A stretch of 64,000 bases of DNA, from contig NZ_PIPW01000001.1 of NCBI RefSeq assembly GCF_003987215.1, forward strand, positions 1,116,001 through 1,180,000. The letters run 5' to 3'. Shown here piece after piece: positions 32,201 to 39,828 of this stretch. The notes under the pieces were generated by a model. The model had not been told where the DNA came from, did no database searches, and saw nothing but the letters and a program-made list of their open reading frames with translations. The translations under genes were made by a program, and so were the position numbers. The stretch's first letter is position 1. Every line of letters starts with the position of its first letter. The stretch is from Pseudidiomarina halophila. Its GTDB lineage: Bacteria > Pseudomonadota > Gammaproteobacteria > Enterobacterales > Alteromonadaceae.

Positions 32201-32375
32201 CATTCTCAATAGTCTGCCCAGGCTCGGTAACGATGGTCGCATTCTGCAGCGCAACGTAGCTTGATGAGTTGTCGTGCAACCCTTGCACAGTGGTGGTTTG
32301 CGATGCTGATACTAACGCTGGTAGCGCTGCACACATCGCAACCGCCAGCTTGCTGAGGCGGTTACTGCTAATCAT
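29283..32375 (-). CDS. exported protein with two tandem amidohydrolase domains
   Basis: A 1030-residue protein with a signal peptide (about 1-24, ending VSA-SQ). The N-terminal half (about 40-435) has amidohydrolase framing but YPGFIDAYSNYG (92-103) replaces the metal HxH. A beta-rich insert with LELKGDETIAGELVV and similar strands spans about 440-570. The C-terminal half (about 575-1000) has the intact TPGIIDEHSH, giving H639 and H641, plus FVHAHSY and TSINSDSNDLQRR metal/active-site candidates, so only this half looks catalytic. Organised in one operon with the 427-residue protein. Similar pairs are known only as uncharacterised amidohydrolases in marine Gammaproteobacteria, to my knowledge. 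Likely periplasmic peptidase or amidase. Confidence 0.82.
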   Translation of the reverse strand: MISSNRLSKLAVAMCAALPALVSASQTTTVQGLHDNSSSYVALQNATIVTEPGQTIENATLVIRNGKIERINENNRAPEGARVIDLSGHTVYPGFIDAYSNYGVPKPEKTDRGPWFSTRPEYNNKREGGNAANDAIHAQSKWVDRAASDSKSADDYIQQGFTAVQSARLDGIFQGQAVTLSLADKIANDVVYEAQARHFGSFDKGSSQQQYPNSLMGSIALIRQTLSDANWYEQAYGKESYKGPVEYNAALAELVPVEQEGMVFAVTDDKSLLRAHSVFSEFDVPVTYVGSNYEYARLDAIKATNSTLILPLNFPAAPEVSGVNDHLDVELADLRHWERAPGNAAALSAANVDFSFTLHQLKKADEFWPNLRKAVQHGLSKERALAALTTIPARIAGVSDKAGKIAPGYMADLVVAEGDLFTKGTIKSVWLQGEEKELAPLRKADFSGTIAATIANQGVTLELKGDETIAGELVVGDSRSKLRASRRDESSVSFVVDAELAGTAGTWRMQLEQTAENTYAGVAVGPDGRELNFTGSSEAASAATESANTDASAKVEYVSRLTFPNVAYGLDGLPERQNLHIKNATVWTAEDEQGVLEQTDILIRDGEFYRIGENLRTPSGYTVIDATGMHVTPGIIDEHSHIAIDRGVNEASEAITAEVRIGDVVNPDDIHVYRSLAGGTTMAQLLHGSANPIGGQAQVIKLRWGATADQMKFDAAPPSIKFALGENVKQSRYPSWLSSRYPQTRMGVETLMRDGFTAALDYRERMEAYKKLSRSERAKTAPPRPDYRLQTLLEILDRERFVHAHSYVQSEILMLLRLAEDFNFTLTTFTHILEGYKVASEMAKHGAGGSSFADWWAYKFEVYDAIPQNACLMSEKGVLTSINSDSNDLQRRLNTEAAKSVTYCGMSEHEALQMVTLNPAKQLKVDQYVGSIAEGKHADFVIWNNHPLSSYARVEQTWINARNYFNRERDEVLRAELQEEKQALMQKVLADPSASKGAENGYKREQPSWHCDTEHDTWLQTFTAHSHGGH

Positions 32376-32550
32376 CGGCGTCCCCTTTATAAGGTTTGTC
32401 TGTGGTGGTATTTTGGTTTTACTTCCTATTAACTTAGCTTACATTAAAGGTAGCATTGAGTTAAACGCAATCCAATAAGGGATAAACAGCTTAGATAAGT
32501 CGGTAAAGCGTTGTAGTATCTCTGCTGAACCCAATTACAACTGCATTCCA

Positions 32551-32568
32551 TTGCAATATTTATTGCAA
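32551..32568. repeat. inverted repeat upstream of cytochrome c'
   Basis: TTGCAAT (32551-32557), spacer ATTT, ATTGCAA (32562-32568), a perfect 7-4-7 dyad 25 bases before the cytochrome c' ATG. It may be an operator or an mRNA leader hairpin. The half-site spacing does not fit FNR (TTGAT-N4-ATCAA). Confidence 0.5.
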
Positions 32569-32593
32569 CAGTAACAACAAAAGGAAACCTCTT

Positions 32594-33058
32594 ATGTTTT
32601 CGAAAGCGGTACGCACATCACTCATTCTCGCCGCAACGCTTGCCAGCGCGACGGTGGTCGCTCAACATGCCTTCAATGATGCCGACAAAGCTGTTGAATA
32701 CCGGCAAAAAGCACTTTCAGTCATGCAGAATAACTTTGCCTACATGGGCGATATGCTCAAAGGCGATATGCCCTTTGATTTGGCTATTTTCACCGAGCGT
32801 GCAGAAACCGTAGCAAAACTCGCGTCCGTGCCTTGGGTAGGGTTCTCTCAGGAAGGTGCGATGCCCGGCAATAACACCGATGCTCTGCCCGCTATCTGGG
32901 ATAACTGGGATGACTTTCAGGACCGTGCTACGCAGCTGCAGGCCAATGCCGACAAGTTAGCCAGCGCGGCAAATTCAGGTGACCGGGGACAAATTCGCGA
33001 TGCCTTTATGCAGACCGCAGATACCTGCAAAGGCTGTCACGACCAGTACAAGGATTAA
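32594..33058 (+). CDS. cytochrome c' (CycP-like)
   Basis: Periplasmic four-helix-bundle c-type cytochrome, 154 residues. A Sec signal covers residues 1-23 (cut after VVA). The haem-attachment motif C145-KG-C148-H149 lies at the extreme C-terminus, as is characteristic for cytochromes c'. The KAVEYRQKALSVMQNNF helix near the start is also typical. Family members bind NO and CO and protect against nitrosative stress. The ribosome site AAGGAAA is eight bases upstream. The convergent neighbour is a cytochrome b561, a likely electron partner. Confidence 0.94.
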   Translation: MFSKAVRTSLILAATLASATVVAQHAFNDADKAVEYRQKALSVMQNNFAYMGDMLKGDMPFDLAIFTERAETVAKLASVPWVGFSQEGAMPGNNTDALPAIWDNWDDFQDRATQLQANADKLASAANSGDRGQIRDAFMQTADTCKGCHDQYKD

Positions 33059-33062
33059 TCTG

Positions 33063-33689
33063 CTAGCCCCAGAAGTACCAGGCACTGGCGGCGATGACGG
33101 CTGCCAGCAGCCAACCCCAGATACTGTTATACAGGCGCGGGGCGCGATTTAACTCGCGCTTTCCGTGTAGCATTGCGGCAAGCAGGTTGGTGCCGCGCAA
33201 CCAGTAAAAAACGATAGCTACCACGTGCACCGCGATAAGACCAAGTAGCAGGTTAAAGTTAAGCTTATGAATATCGGTCAGCTGCTCCTGCGTAGCGCTA
33301 CTGACCAGACTTGCCAGCGGACCGGAGAAGAATATTTCATCAGTGGCAAAAAGTCCGGTACTTAGTTGAACGAACAGCACCAGCCACAGCGCCAGAACCG
33401 CCCAGCCGCCTGCGGGATTGTGTGATGTGCCAGGTTGGTAATCACCTTTTAGCAGGTCCTTAAAGTGCGAAATGACTGCTTTAGGCCCCCTGACAAAGGC
33501 GGAAAAACGGGCATTATGACTACCTGCAATCGCCCAGACCATACGCGCCACAAGTAGCGAACCAACACCTATCGCAGTGCGCAAGTGCCATTCCATGTAG
33601 CCATTCTCTGCGGTCCACCAGAGTACCGCAATACCAATAACCAGTAACCAGTGATAGCCGCGTACAAATGCGTCCCAAACTTTACTCAT
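33063..33689 (-). CDS. cytochrome b561 family protein
   Basis: Integral membrane dihaem cytochrome of 208 residues. Four hydrophobic helices lie at about 10-30, 36-58, 92-112 and 143-163, with a fifth C-terminal segment. Candidate haem histidines are in the first helix (RGYHWLL), in WHLRTAIG, and in the DIHKLNF and AVHVVAIVFYW segments. I start at the ATG 33687-33689, which has GGAG seven bases upstream; a TTG two codons earlier is possible. Such proteins pair with cytochromes c' in many marine bacteria and pass electrons between quinol and periplasm. The exact donor is not known. Confidence 0.9.
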   Translation of the reverse strand: MSKVWDAFVRGYHWLLVIGIAVLWWTAENGYMEWHLRTAIGVGSLLVARMVWAIAGSHNARFSAFVRGPKAVISHFKDLLKGDYQPGTSHNPAGGWAVLALWLVLFVQLSTGLFATDEIFFSGPLASLVSSATQEQLTDIHKLNFNLLLGLIAVHVVAIVFYWLRGTNLLAAMLHGKRELNRAPRLYNSIWGWLLAAVIAASAWYFWG

Positions 33690-33767
33690 GCCCAATCTCC
33701 GTTGGCGAATATCGTTTTTGCGTTAAATTTGCTAGTGTTGTAGACCTAGTCATTACGGAGGAAAACC

Positions 33768-34151
33768 ATGACGACTAAGCAAGTAAATGTAGTCATCGTC
33801 GATGACGATGTTATTTCACTCGAAGTCATGAAAGCAATGCTCGCTCACTTTCCGGACGCTAATGTGAAAACCGCTTTAACCGGACAGGAAGCTTTCGATT
33901 TGATTACCGAACAACGTCCCGATCTGGTGTTACTGGACCAGGAGCTACCTGATTTTAACGGCGTCGAACTCTATTGCAAAGTGCATGACACGCTGGGCGA
34001 AGCAACCCCTGTTACCGCAATGGTCTCCGGCCATAAACCGGAAGAATTTCAAGCTGAGTGTGAAGCCGCTGGCATAAACAAGCTACTTCAGAAACCGCTA
34101 GCGCCGGGCGACCTGGCTGAGTTGATGCGCATCGTCAGCACTGGCAAGTAA
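33768..34151 (+). CDS. stand-alone response regulator receiver
   Basis: A 127-residue receiver with no output domain. The acidic pocket is D12-D14 (VIVDDD), the phospho-acceptor is D57 (LVLLDQELPDFNG), the switch position lies in TAMVSGH (83-89) and K109 is in LQKPL. It may act like CheY or in a phosphorelay. The ribosome site GGAGG is strong. Its final 54 bases overlap the end of tyrA on the other strand. No kinase is adjacent; the hybrid kinase at 43.5 kb is a conceivable but unproved partner. Confidence 0.9.
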   Translation: MTTKQVNVVIVDDDVISLEVMKAMLAHFPDANVKTALTGQEAFDLITEQRPDLVLLDQELPDFNGVELYCKVHDTLGEATPVTAMVSGHKPEEFQAECEAAGINKLLQKPLAPGDLAELMRIVSTGK

Positions 34152-35255
34152 ACGTTGACTATCTTCCAGGAACTTCTGTGAAAATTCGCCGAAATAGGCA
34201 CTAACTTCGGCGAATTTCTCGACAAACTTCGATTTATCACCCTTTTCCAAAGTACCTAAACACTCATCGAAAGTAGCTAAGTAACGTCGCAGCATGGCAA
34301 AGTTTTCGGGGTGCGCAAGAATGATATCGGCATAGAGATCGGCATTTTGAGCAAATAACCTTCCCACCATCATGAGTTCAAGTCGATAGATAGGCGAGCT
34401 TAAATCGAGCAACTGCTGTAAGTCAGCGCGTTCTTCCGCCAGATGAGCGCCGTAAACAAAGGTTGATAAGTGCCGCATAACCTGAATAAAGCCCATAGCT
34501 TCATCATGTTGCGTAGCCGTCGTGGTATAGAGTTGCGCGCCCCAGCGCGATAAGGTATCGAGCAACCACTGGTAGTCCTGCGGTTGCCGACCTTCAGTGA
34601 CAACGATCAGCTGCTTCGCCAGAGTTGCCACCTGAGGTCCGAACATAGGATGCAGCCCTACAACGGGTCCGTCGTGGTGATTCAACATGGCTTGCAGCGG
34701 TTGCTGTTTGACACTGGTAACATCCGCCAGAATACAATGTTTGGGTAACTCAGGTAAGTTGCTGATAACTGCTTCAGTGGTTGCGATCGGCACACTTACT
34801 AAAACCAGATCGGCTGCCTGGCAATAGCTTTCCGCCTGTTCCCAGTCATCCTGATCGAGACAATGAACTGTCGCGCCGGCTTCACGGAAGCGCTCAACGA
34901 ATAAACCGCCTAACGCTCCTTTCCCCCCAACCACGACTATGGTCTTATCCTGCAAGTGCACGTCCGCAGCCTGCTGTTGCTGGTAGGATTCCCGGATGAC
35001 CCGGCGCAGCACATCTTCGATAAGATCAGGCGACAAACCCACTGCACGCGCTTCGTCACGCCGCGCCGCCAGAAGCCTGGTTTCGCGTTCCGGCACATAC
35101 AAGGGCTGACCTAGTGAACGCTTCACTACCCCTACTTCAGCTGCCAGTTGTTTACGACGCTGTAACAGATTTAGTAACGCGCTATCCGTCTCATCAATAG
35201 CTTCACGTAATTGCTGTAACCGTACATCTGAATTTTCGGCTGACGGATCGGACAT
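34098..35255 (-). CDS. tyrA: chorismate mutase/prephenate dehydrogenase
   Basis: Bifunctional enzyme making 4-hydroxyphenylpyruvate for tyrosine. The chorismate-mutase helix bundle is residues 10-92 (IDETDSALLNLLQRRKQLA). The dehydrogenase begins with NAD-binding IVVVGGKGALGG (106-117), followed by the GLHPMFGPQ and TQHDEAMGFIQVMRH active-site segments. The 385 residues match E. coli TyrA (373). The last 17 codons overlap the convergent receiver gene. In E. coli tyrA also lies near the rplS operon. Confidence 0.96.
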   Translation of the reverse strand: MSDPSAENSDVRLQQLREAIDETDSALLNLLQRRKQLAAEVGVVKRSLGQPLYVPERETRLLAARRDEARAVGLSPDLIEDVLRRVIRESYQQQQAADVHLQDKTIVVVGGKGALGGLFVERFREAGATVHCLDQDDWEQAESYCQAADLVLVSVPIATTEAVISNLPELPKHCILADVTSVKQQPLQAMLNHHDGPVVGLHPMFGPQVATLAKQLIVVTEGRQPQDYQWLLDTLSRWGAQLYTTTATQHDEAMGFIQVMRHLSTFVYGAHLAEERADLQQLLDLSSPIYRLELMMVGRLFAQNADLYADIILAHPENFAMLRRYLATFDECLGTLEKGDKSKFVEKFAEVSAYFGEFSQKFLEDSQRLLASADDAHQLSQVARR

Positions 35256-35310
35256 GACCAGAACTCCTCGTTTGAACGCATAGGAGCATTGTGCCTGATT
35301 TTAGCCATAA

Positions 35311-35336
35311 AAAAACCCGCCATTGGCGGGTTTTTT
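35311..35336 (-). terminator. intrinsic terminator of the rpsP-rimM-trmD-rplS operon
   Basis: Stem CCCGCC/GGCGGG with a three-base loop (ATT on plus), flanked by A-run and T-run so it can work in both directions. On the minus strand it lies about 20 bases after the rplS stop and is followed by at least five T. Confidence 0.92.
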
Positions 35337-35357
35337 CGGGTGCTTCTAAGCAAAAGC

Positions 35358-35717
35358 TTAAGACAGCTTCTCGCGGATACGTGCAGATTTACCTGAACGC
35401 TCACGCAAGTAGTAAAGCTTAGCACGACGTACCGCACCTTTACGCTTCACAACGATGCTGTCGATGATCGGGCTGTGTACCTGAAAAGTACGTTCAACGC
35501 CTTCACCATTTGACACTTTACGAACCGTCATTGCAGAGTGCAATCCACGGTTACGCTTGCCGATAACCACGCCTTCAAATGCCTGAACACGCTCACGGTT
35601 ACCTTCAACAACCTTAACATTAACGACCACTGTATCACCGGGCGCGTAGTCCGGAAGGTCTTTCTTCATTTGTTCGTCTTCGACCGCTTTGATCAAATTG
35701 TGACTTACTTTTGCCAT
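35358..35717 (-). CDS. rplS: 50S ribosomal protein L19
   Basis: Ribosomal protein at the 30S-50S interface, 119 residues. The features [13 protein letters not shown]-like ([13 protein letters not shown]), [17 protein letters not shown] and [15 protein letters not shown] are the conserved L19 signatures. It is the last gene of the four-gene operon, 20 bases after trmD, and is followed by an intrinsic terminator. Confidence 0.98.
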   Translation of the reverse strand: MAKVSHNLIKAVEDEQMKKDLPDYAPGDTVVVNVKVVEGNRERVQAFEGVVIGKRNRGLHSAMTVRKVSNGEGVERTFQVHSPIIDSIVVKRKGAVRRAKLYYLRERSGKSARIREKLS

Positions 35718-35737
35718 GTTAGCCTCACTTTCCCAGA

Positions 35738-36508
35738 TTAACTACCCGCGTCAGACTCAGCTTGATACTGATGAATAAATTCATCGAGTAAAGCTTGCTG
35801 CTCGTCAGTCAGAGCTAGGTTATTTAACAATTCTGGACGTCGCAACCAGGTTCTACCAAGAGCCTGCTGTAAACGCCAGCGTCTAATTTTTTCGTGGTTA
35901 CCACTTAACAAAACCTGTGGTACCGCCTCACCATCTAAATTTTCTGGCCGTGTGTAATGGGGACAATCGAGTAGACCAGCAGCAAACGAATCTTCTGTTG
36001 CTGAGTCCTGATGCCCGAGAACTCCGGGAATCAGCCGCGCCACACTGTCTATTAAAACCATTGCGGGCAACTCGCCACCACTTAACACGTAATCCCCAAT
36101 CGACCATTCCTCATCAACGTGACGTGTAATAACACGTTCATCAATGCCTTCATAGCGACCGGCAATTAGGATCAACCTGTCATTTCCGGCGAGCTCGCGC
36201 ACGCCCTCATGATCAAGTCTGCGACCCTGGGGTGATAAATAAATCACCTTGGTACTGGCTCCCAGTTGTTGTTTCGCGGCAGCAATCGCATCAGTCAGCG
36301 GTTGCACCATCATCAACATACCAGGCCCGCCACCATAAGGGCGGTCATCTACGGTACGATGTTTGTCGTGAGTAAAATCCCGCGGGTTAGTTAACGTTAT
36401 GTCTAACAACCCATCGCGAACTGCTCTACCCGTAACACCGTTGTCGGAAATTGCCTGAAACATTTCAGGAAACAGCGTAATCACGCCCACCTGTAGTTTC
36501 GCAGCCAT
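35738..36508 (-). CDS. trmD: tRNA (guanine-N1-)-methyltransferase
   Basis: Methylates G37 of tRNAs to prevent frameshifting. The SPOUT-knot protein of 256 residues has [10 protein letters not shown] at the start, [11 protein letters not shown], the cofactor loop [22 protein letters not shown] and [14 protein letters not shown]. The ATG overlaps the rimM stop by one base (TAATG), the coupling common to this operon. Confidence 0.98.
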   Translation of the reverse strand: MAAKLQVGVITLFPEMFQAISDNGVTGRAVRDGLLDITLTNPRDFTHDKHRTVDDRPYGGGPGMLMMVQPLTDAIAAAKQQLGASTKVIYLSPQGRRLDHEGVRELAGNDRLILIAGRYEGIDERVITRHVDEEWSIGDYVLSGGELPAMVLIDSVARLIPGVLGHQDSATEDSFAAGLLDCPHYTRPENLDGEAVPQVLLSGNHEKIRRWRLQQALGRTWLRRPELLNNLALTDEQQALLDEFIHQYQAESDAGS

Positions 36509-37038
36509 TAAAAGTCCGACGGCCAGTCCACAACAATGCGTTTATTCTCTTTGTCCACTGCTTGAATGTATTGACTCTGAATAAACGGAATCAAACGTTC
36601 AGAGCGACCAAATGCATCGTTGCTGTTCGCTTTAACCACCATCACATCATTGGATGCTGTGGCCATTAACTGGTCAACGACTCCCATGTTATAACCGTCA
36701 GTATTTACGACTGTCATACCAATCAAATCGCGCCAGTAAAACTCATCCTCTGGCAATTCAGGTAATTGCGCTGTGCTAATCACAATGTCGGCACCTGTTA
36801 ACATGTGCGCAGCATCGCGATCCTCTACACCAGCTAATTTAGCAATCAGTCCTTTGTTATGCCGACGCCATTCATCGACAGTGACATCTTGCACTTTACC
36901 CTGTAAACGAATTTGCCAAGGGTGATAATCAAATATGGCTTCAACGTCGTCCGTGTAACTTTGAACCTTTATCCAGCCTTTTACCCCGTACACTGCGCCT
37001 AACTGGCCAACGACAACGTATTCAGCAGGATGATTCAT
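36508..37038 (-). CDS. rimM: ribosome maturation factor RimM
   Basis: Assists assembly of the 30S head around S19. The 176 residues hold an N-terminal RimM barrel with [21 protein letters not shown] and a C-terminal PRC barrel including [13 protein letters not shown] and [13 protein letters not shown]. The gene lies 21 bases after rpsP and overlaps trmD by one base. Confidence 0.97.
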   Translation of the reverse strand: MNHPAEYVVVGQLGAVYGVKGWIKVQSYTDDVEAIFDYHPWQIRLQGKVQDVTVDEWRRHNKGLIAKLAGVEDRDAAHMLTGADIVISTAQLPELPEDEFYWRDLIGMTVVNTDGYNMGVVDQLMATASNDVMVVKANSNDAFGRSERLIPFIQSQYIQAVDKENKRIVVDWPSDF

Positions 37039-37059
37039 AGCTACCTTTCAAATCGTCGA

Positions 37060-37308
37060 TTAAGCTGCGCTACGCGCATCTTTTAAAAGCTTTGCTACAC
37101 GCTCAGATAAAGTAGCGCCAGTACCAACCCAGTGGTCAACACGCTCTAAATCAACACGCAATTTTTCTTCCTGACCACGCGCTAGCGGGTTAAAGAAGCC
37201 TACATTTTCAATAAAACGACCGTCGCGGGCATTGCGACTGTCGGTTACTACCATTTGGTAGAATGGGCGCTTTTTGGCGCCGCCGCGTTGTAAACGAATG
37301 GTTACCAT
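37060..37308 (-). CDS. rpsP: 30S ribosomal protein S16
   Basis: Ribosomal protein of 82 residues, starting [17 protein letters not shown], which fixes the start at the ATG 37306-37308 with AGGAACG upstream. A longer open frame extends to 37461 but enters the ffh terminator region and lacks conservation. First gene of the rpsP-rimM-trmD-rplS operon. Confidence 0.98.
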   Translation of the reverse strand: MVTIRLQRGGAKKRPFYQMVVTDSRNARDGRFIENVGFFNPLARGQEEKLRVDLERVDHWVGTGATLSERVAKLLKDARSAA

Positions 37309-37346
37309 TACGTTCCTCGATACAGTTTTTAATGTTAAGTAAATAG

Positions 37347-37370
37347 AAAAACCTCCGACCGTGGTCGAAG
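37347..37370 (-). terminator. terminator or attenuator between ffh and rpsP
   Basis: On the minus strand CTTCGAC, loop CACG, GTCGGAG (one G:U pair), then G and five T. It starts 45 bases after the ffh stop and ends about 40 bases before the rpsP start, so it separates the two transcription units or attenuates read-through. Confidence 0.65.
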
Positions 37371-37414
37371 AGCCCGGCAATTCTACCGATTTTTCTGTCG
37401 AATGCAAGTATTCT

Positions 37415-38788
37415 CTAGCGTTTAGGGAACATGCCTGGTGGCATTTTGCCACCCATTCCACCCATGCTTCGCATCATTTTCGCCATGCCGCCGCCTTTCA
37501 TTTTCTTCATCATTTTTTGCATCTGCAAAAACTGCTTCAGTAATTTGTTGACGTCTTGCACCTGAGTGCCTGAACCAGCGGCGATACGACGTTTGCGTGA
37601 GCCTTTAATAAGATCCGGGTAGTCTCTTTCTTTGGGAGTCATTGAACTAATGATCGCTTCCATGCGGACGGTCATTTTATCGTCCAGCTGCCCTTTCATC
37701 TGCGAGGTCATCTTGCCCATACCTGGCATCTTGTCCATCAAGCCCATCATACCGCCCATGTCACGCATTTGCGCCAGCTGCTCACGAAAGTCTTCAAGGG
37801 AGAACTTGCCTTCCTTCATGACTTTCTTCGCAACTTTTTCGGCTTTGCTGCGATCAACTTTCTGTTCCAGCTCGTCGATCAGCGACATCACATCGCCCAT
37901 GCCCAATATGCGCGACGCAACTCGTTCCGGATGGAAAGGTTCAAGTGCGTTGTTTTTTTCGCCCACACCTAAAAATTTGATCGGTTTGCCGGTGATATGG
38001 CGGATCGACAGAGCCGCACCACCCCGCGCGTCACCGTCGGTTTTGGTAAGAATGACACCCGTCAGTGGTAAGGCTTCATTAAAGGCTTTCGCTGTGTTCG
38101 CCGCATCTTGTCCGGTCATGGCATCCACCACAAACAGGGTTTCGATCGGCTTAATCGCGCGATGTAAGTCTTTAATTTCAGCCATCATGGCTTCATCAAT
38201 CGCCGTACGACCGGCCGTATCGACTAATACCACGTCAATGAATTTCTTGCGGGCGTGACTGATCGCAGCTTCTGCAATCGCCACCGGCTTCTGATCAGTA
38301 GACGACGGGAAAAATTCAACCTCGACTTCCTGGGCCAAAGTTTCCAGCTGCTTGATCGCAGCAGGACGGTAAACGTCGGCAGAAACCACTAATACTTTCT
38401 TTTTCTCGCGTTCACGTAAAAACCGGGCCAGTTTACCAACACTGGTAGTTTTACCTGCACCCTGTAAACCAGCCAACAAAATAACCGCTGGCGGCTGAGT
38501 AGCGAGATTAAGGGGTACATTACCCTCACCCATAGCATGCTCGAGTTCCTGCTGTACAATTTTCAGGAACACCTGGCCTGGGGTCAGGCTTTTGTTTACC
38601 TCGGTACCGACGGCGCGCTCTTTCACCCGTTTTATAAAGTCACGCACCACGGGCAGCGCAACATCAGCCTCCAATAAGGCCATACGCACTTCGCGCAGGG
38701 TGTCTTTGATATTGTCATCGGTAAGCCGGCCGCGGCCGGTAATATTTTTCAATGACTGCGACAAGCGGTCGCTTAAATTTTCAAACAT
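37415..38788 (-). CDS. ffh: signal recognition particle protein Ffh
   Basis: SRP54 GTPase that targets nascent inner-membrane proteins together with 4.5S RNA and FtsY. The N domain is residues 1-90, the G domain has the P-loop GLQGAGKTT (107-115), DTAGRTAID and [10 protein letters not shown], and the methionine-rich M domain runs from about 325 to the end ([17 protein letters not shown] and RIAAGSG). 457 residues, as in E. coli (453). Divergent from ypjD with a 158-base gap. Confidence 0.98.
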   Translation of the reverse strand: MFENLSDRLSQSLKNITGRGRLTDDNIKDTLREVRMALLEADVALPVVRDFIKRVKERAVGTEVNKSLTPGQVFLKIVQQELEHAMGEGNVPLNLATQPPAVILLAGLQGAGKTTSVGKLARFLREREKKKVLVVSADVYRPAAIKQLETLAQEVEVEFFPSSTDQKPVAIAEAAISHARKKFIDVVLVDTAGRTAIDEAMMAEIKDLHRAIKPIETLFVVDAMTGQDAANTAKAFNEALPLTGVILTKTDGDARGGAALSIRHITGKPIKFLGVGEKNNALEPFHPERVASRILGMGDVMSLIDELEQKVDRSKAEKVAKKVMKEGKFSLEDFREQLAQMRDMGGMMGLMDKMPGMGKMTSQMKGQLDDKMTVRMEAIISSMTPKERDYPDLIKGSRKRRIAAGSGTQVQDVNKLLKQFLQMQKMMKKMKGGGMAKMMRSMGGMGGKMPPGMFPKR

Positions 38789-38946
38789 GGGATACTGTCC
38801 ATCTACTGCTAGCTGACAATGATAGTGTGTCGAGTATATCGTAAATCAAGCAAAATTTCCCAACCCTATTGGGTTTCGTTACGACAATGCATATACTTGA
38901 GCAACAATCTCAGGAAGTTAGAAAAACTTAATTTTTGGGAACCGAC

Positions 38947-39735
38947 ATGCTGAGCCTTCTTGTTCTAACTCTGCTTCTCTATATTGCCAGTACTACCGTG
39001 ATGTGGCGGCAGTTGGCCATTGCTGGTGCGCCGCAAAAATTATCCTGGGCGATCGCGTCGGCAGCGGTGATCAGCCATGGCTTTTTGCTGTGGGTTTACC
39101 TTGCTGGTGACGACTTCGATCATCTGAACGTCGCGAGTAGCCTCAGTGTCGTTGCATTTCTACTTGCTTTGATTTCGTTGATCAGCATAAAGCGTAATAG
39201 CGGCCTGGTGTTGCGCCCTGTTATCTACCTGTTTGCGGCTATCAGCTGTATTATCTTGTGGTTGAGTCCTGCCAGCTGGGGCGCAACTATTGCGGAAACC
39301 CATGGCTTAGTGATTCATATTGTCCTGAGTCTACTTGCTTACGCAATTCTCATGTTAGCGACCTTGTACGCGGTACAGTTGCTCTACCTCACCTATCTGT
39401 TGAAAAATCATCGCATGAACGCTTTGGCCAGCTACCTGCCGCCATTGATGGTAGTCGAGAGTTATTTTTTCCGCTTATTGAGCACCGGCACACTGCTGCT
39501 GTTCATCGCCATTGGTAGCGGCTTCGTGTTTCTCAATGATATGTTCGCCCAGGGCCAGTCACATAAAACTTTATTAAGCTCCGTCGCTGCGATCATCTAC
39601 CTCAGCGTAGTTTTATTGCATGGTGTATCAAATATCCGCGGTCGCAGCCTCGTCATTGCTAGTGTTATTGCTAGCATCATTCTTAGTTTGGGCTACTTCG
39701 GTAGTCGTTTTGTCCGCGATGTACTATTGAGCTAA
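38947..39735 (+). CDS. ypjD: inner-membrane cytochrome c assembly-type protein YpjD
   Basis: Integral membrane protein of 262 residues with about eight hydrophobic helices, in the CcmF/CcsA-like (cytochrome c assembly) superfamily. The segment ETHGLVIHIVLSLLAYAIL carries the conserved histidine in the family's HIxLS context. The role of YpjD itself is undetermined. I start at ATG 38947; the longer frame opens with TTG at 38935. The ffh-ypjD-corB neighbourhood is conserved with E. coli. Confidence 0.9.
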   Translation: MLSLLVLTLLLYIASTTVMWRQLAIAGAPQKLSWAIASAAVISHGFLLWVYLAGDDFDHLNVASSLSVVAFLLALISLISIKRNSGLVLRPVIYLFAAISCIILWLSPASWGATIAETHGLVIHIVLSLLAYAILMLATLYAVQLLYLTYLLKNHRMNALASYLPPLMVVESYFFRLLSTGTLLLFIAIGSGFVFLNDMFAQGQSHKTLLSSVAAIIYLSVVLLHGVSNIRGRSLVIASVIASIILSLGYFGSRFVRDVLLS

Positions 39736-39768
39736 TCACGGATAAGGCAAGAAAAATCCTTGTCAAAC

Positions 39769-39796
39769 TTGACTTGTCTGCCGCGCTCATTAAATT
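39769..39796 (+). promoter_or_regulatory. candidate corB promoter
   Basis: TTGACT (39769-39774) and TAAATT (39791-39796) are 16 bases apart, 32 bases upstream of the corB TTG start. Would allow corB to be expressed independently of ypjD. Confidence 0.4.
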
Positions 39797-39828
39797 AGGC
39801 ATTCACGTATTAAAAATAGGTAACCTTC

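Noticed and set aside
30850-32264. Open frames of about 150-160 residues on the plus strand inside the large amidohydrolase gene
   Set aside because: Shadows of the real gene; no start signals and composition follows the antisense codons.
32551-32568. FNR site upstream of cytochrome c'
   Set aside because: The half-sites TTGCAAT/ATTGCAA and their spacing do not fit TTGAT-N4-ATCAA.
37309-37461. N-terminal extension of rpsP
   Set aside because: The extension overlaps the ffh stop and terminator and S16 proteins start at MVTIRL.
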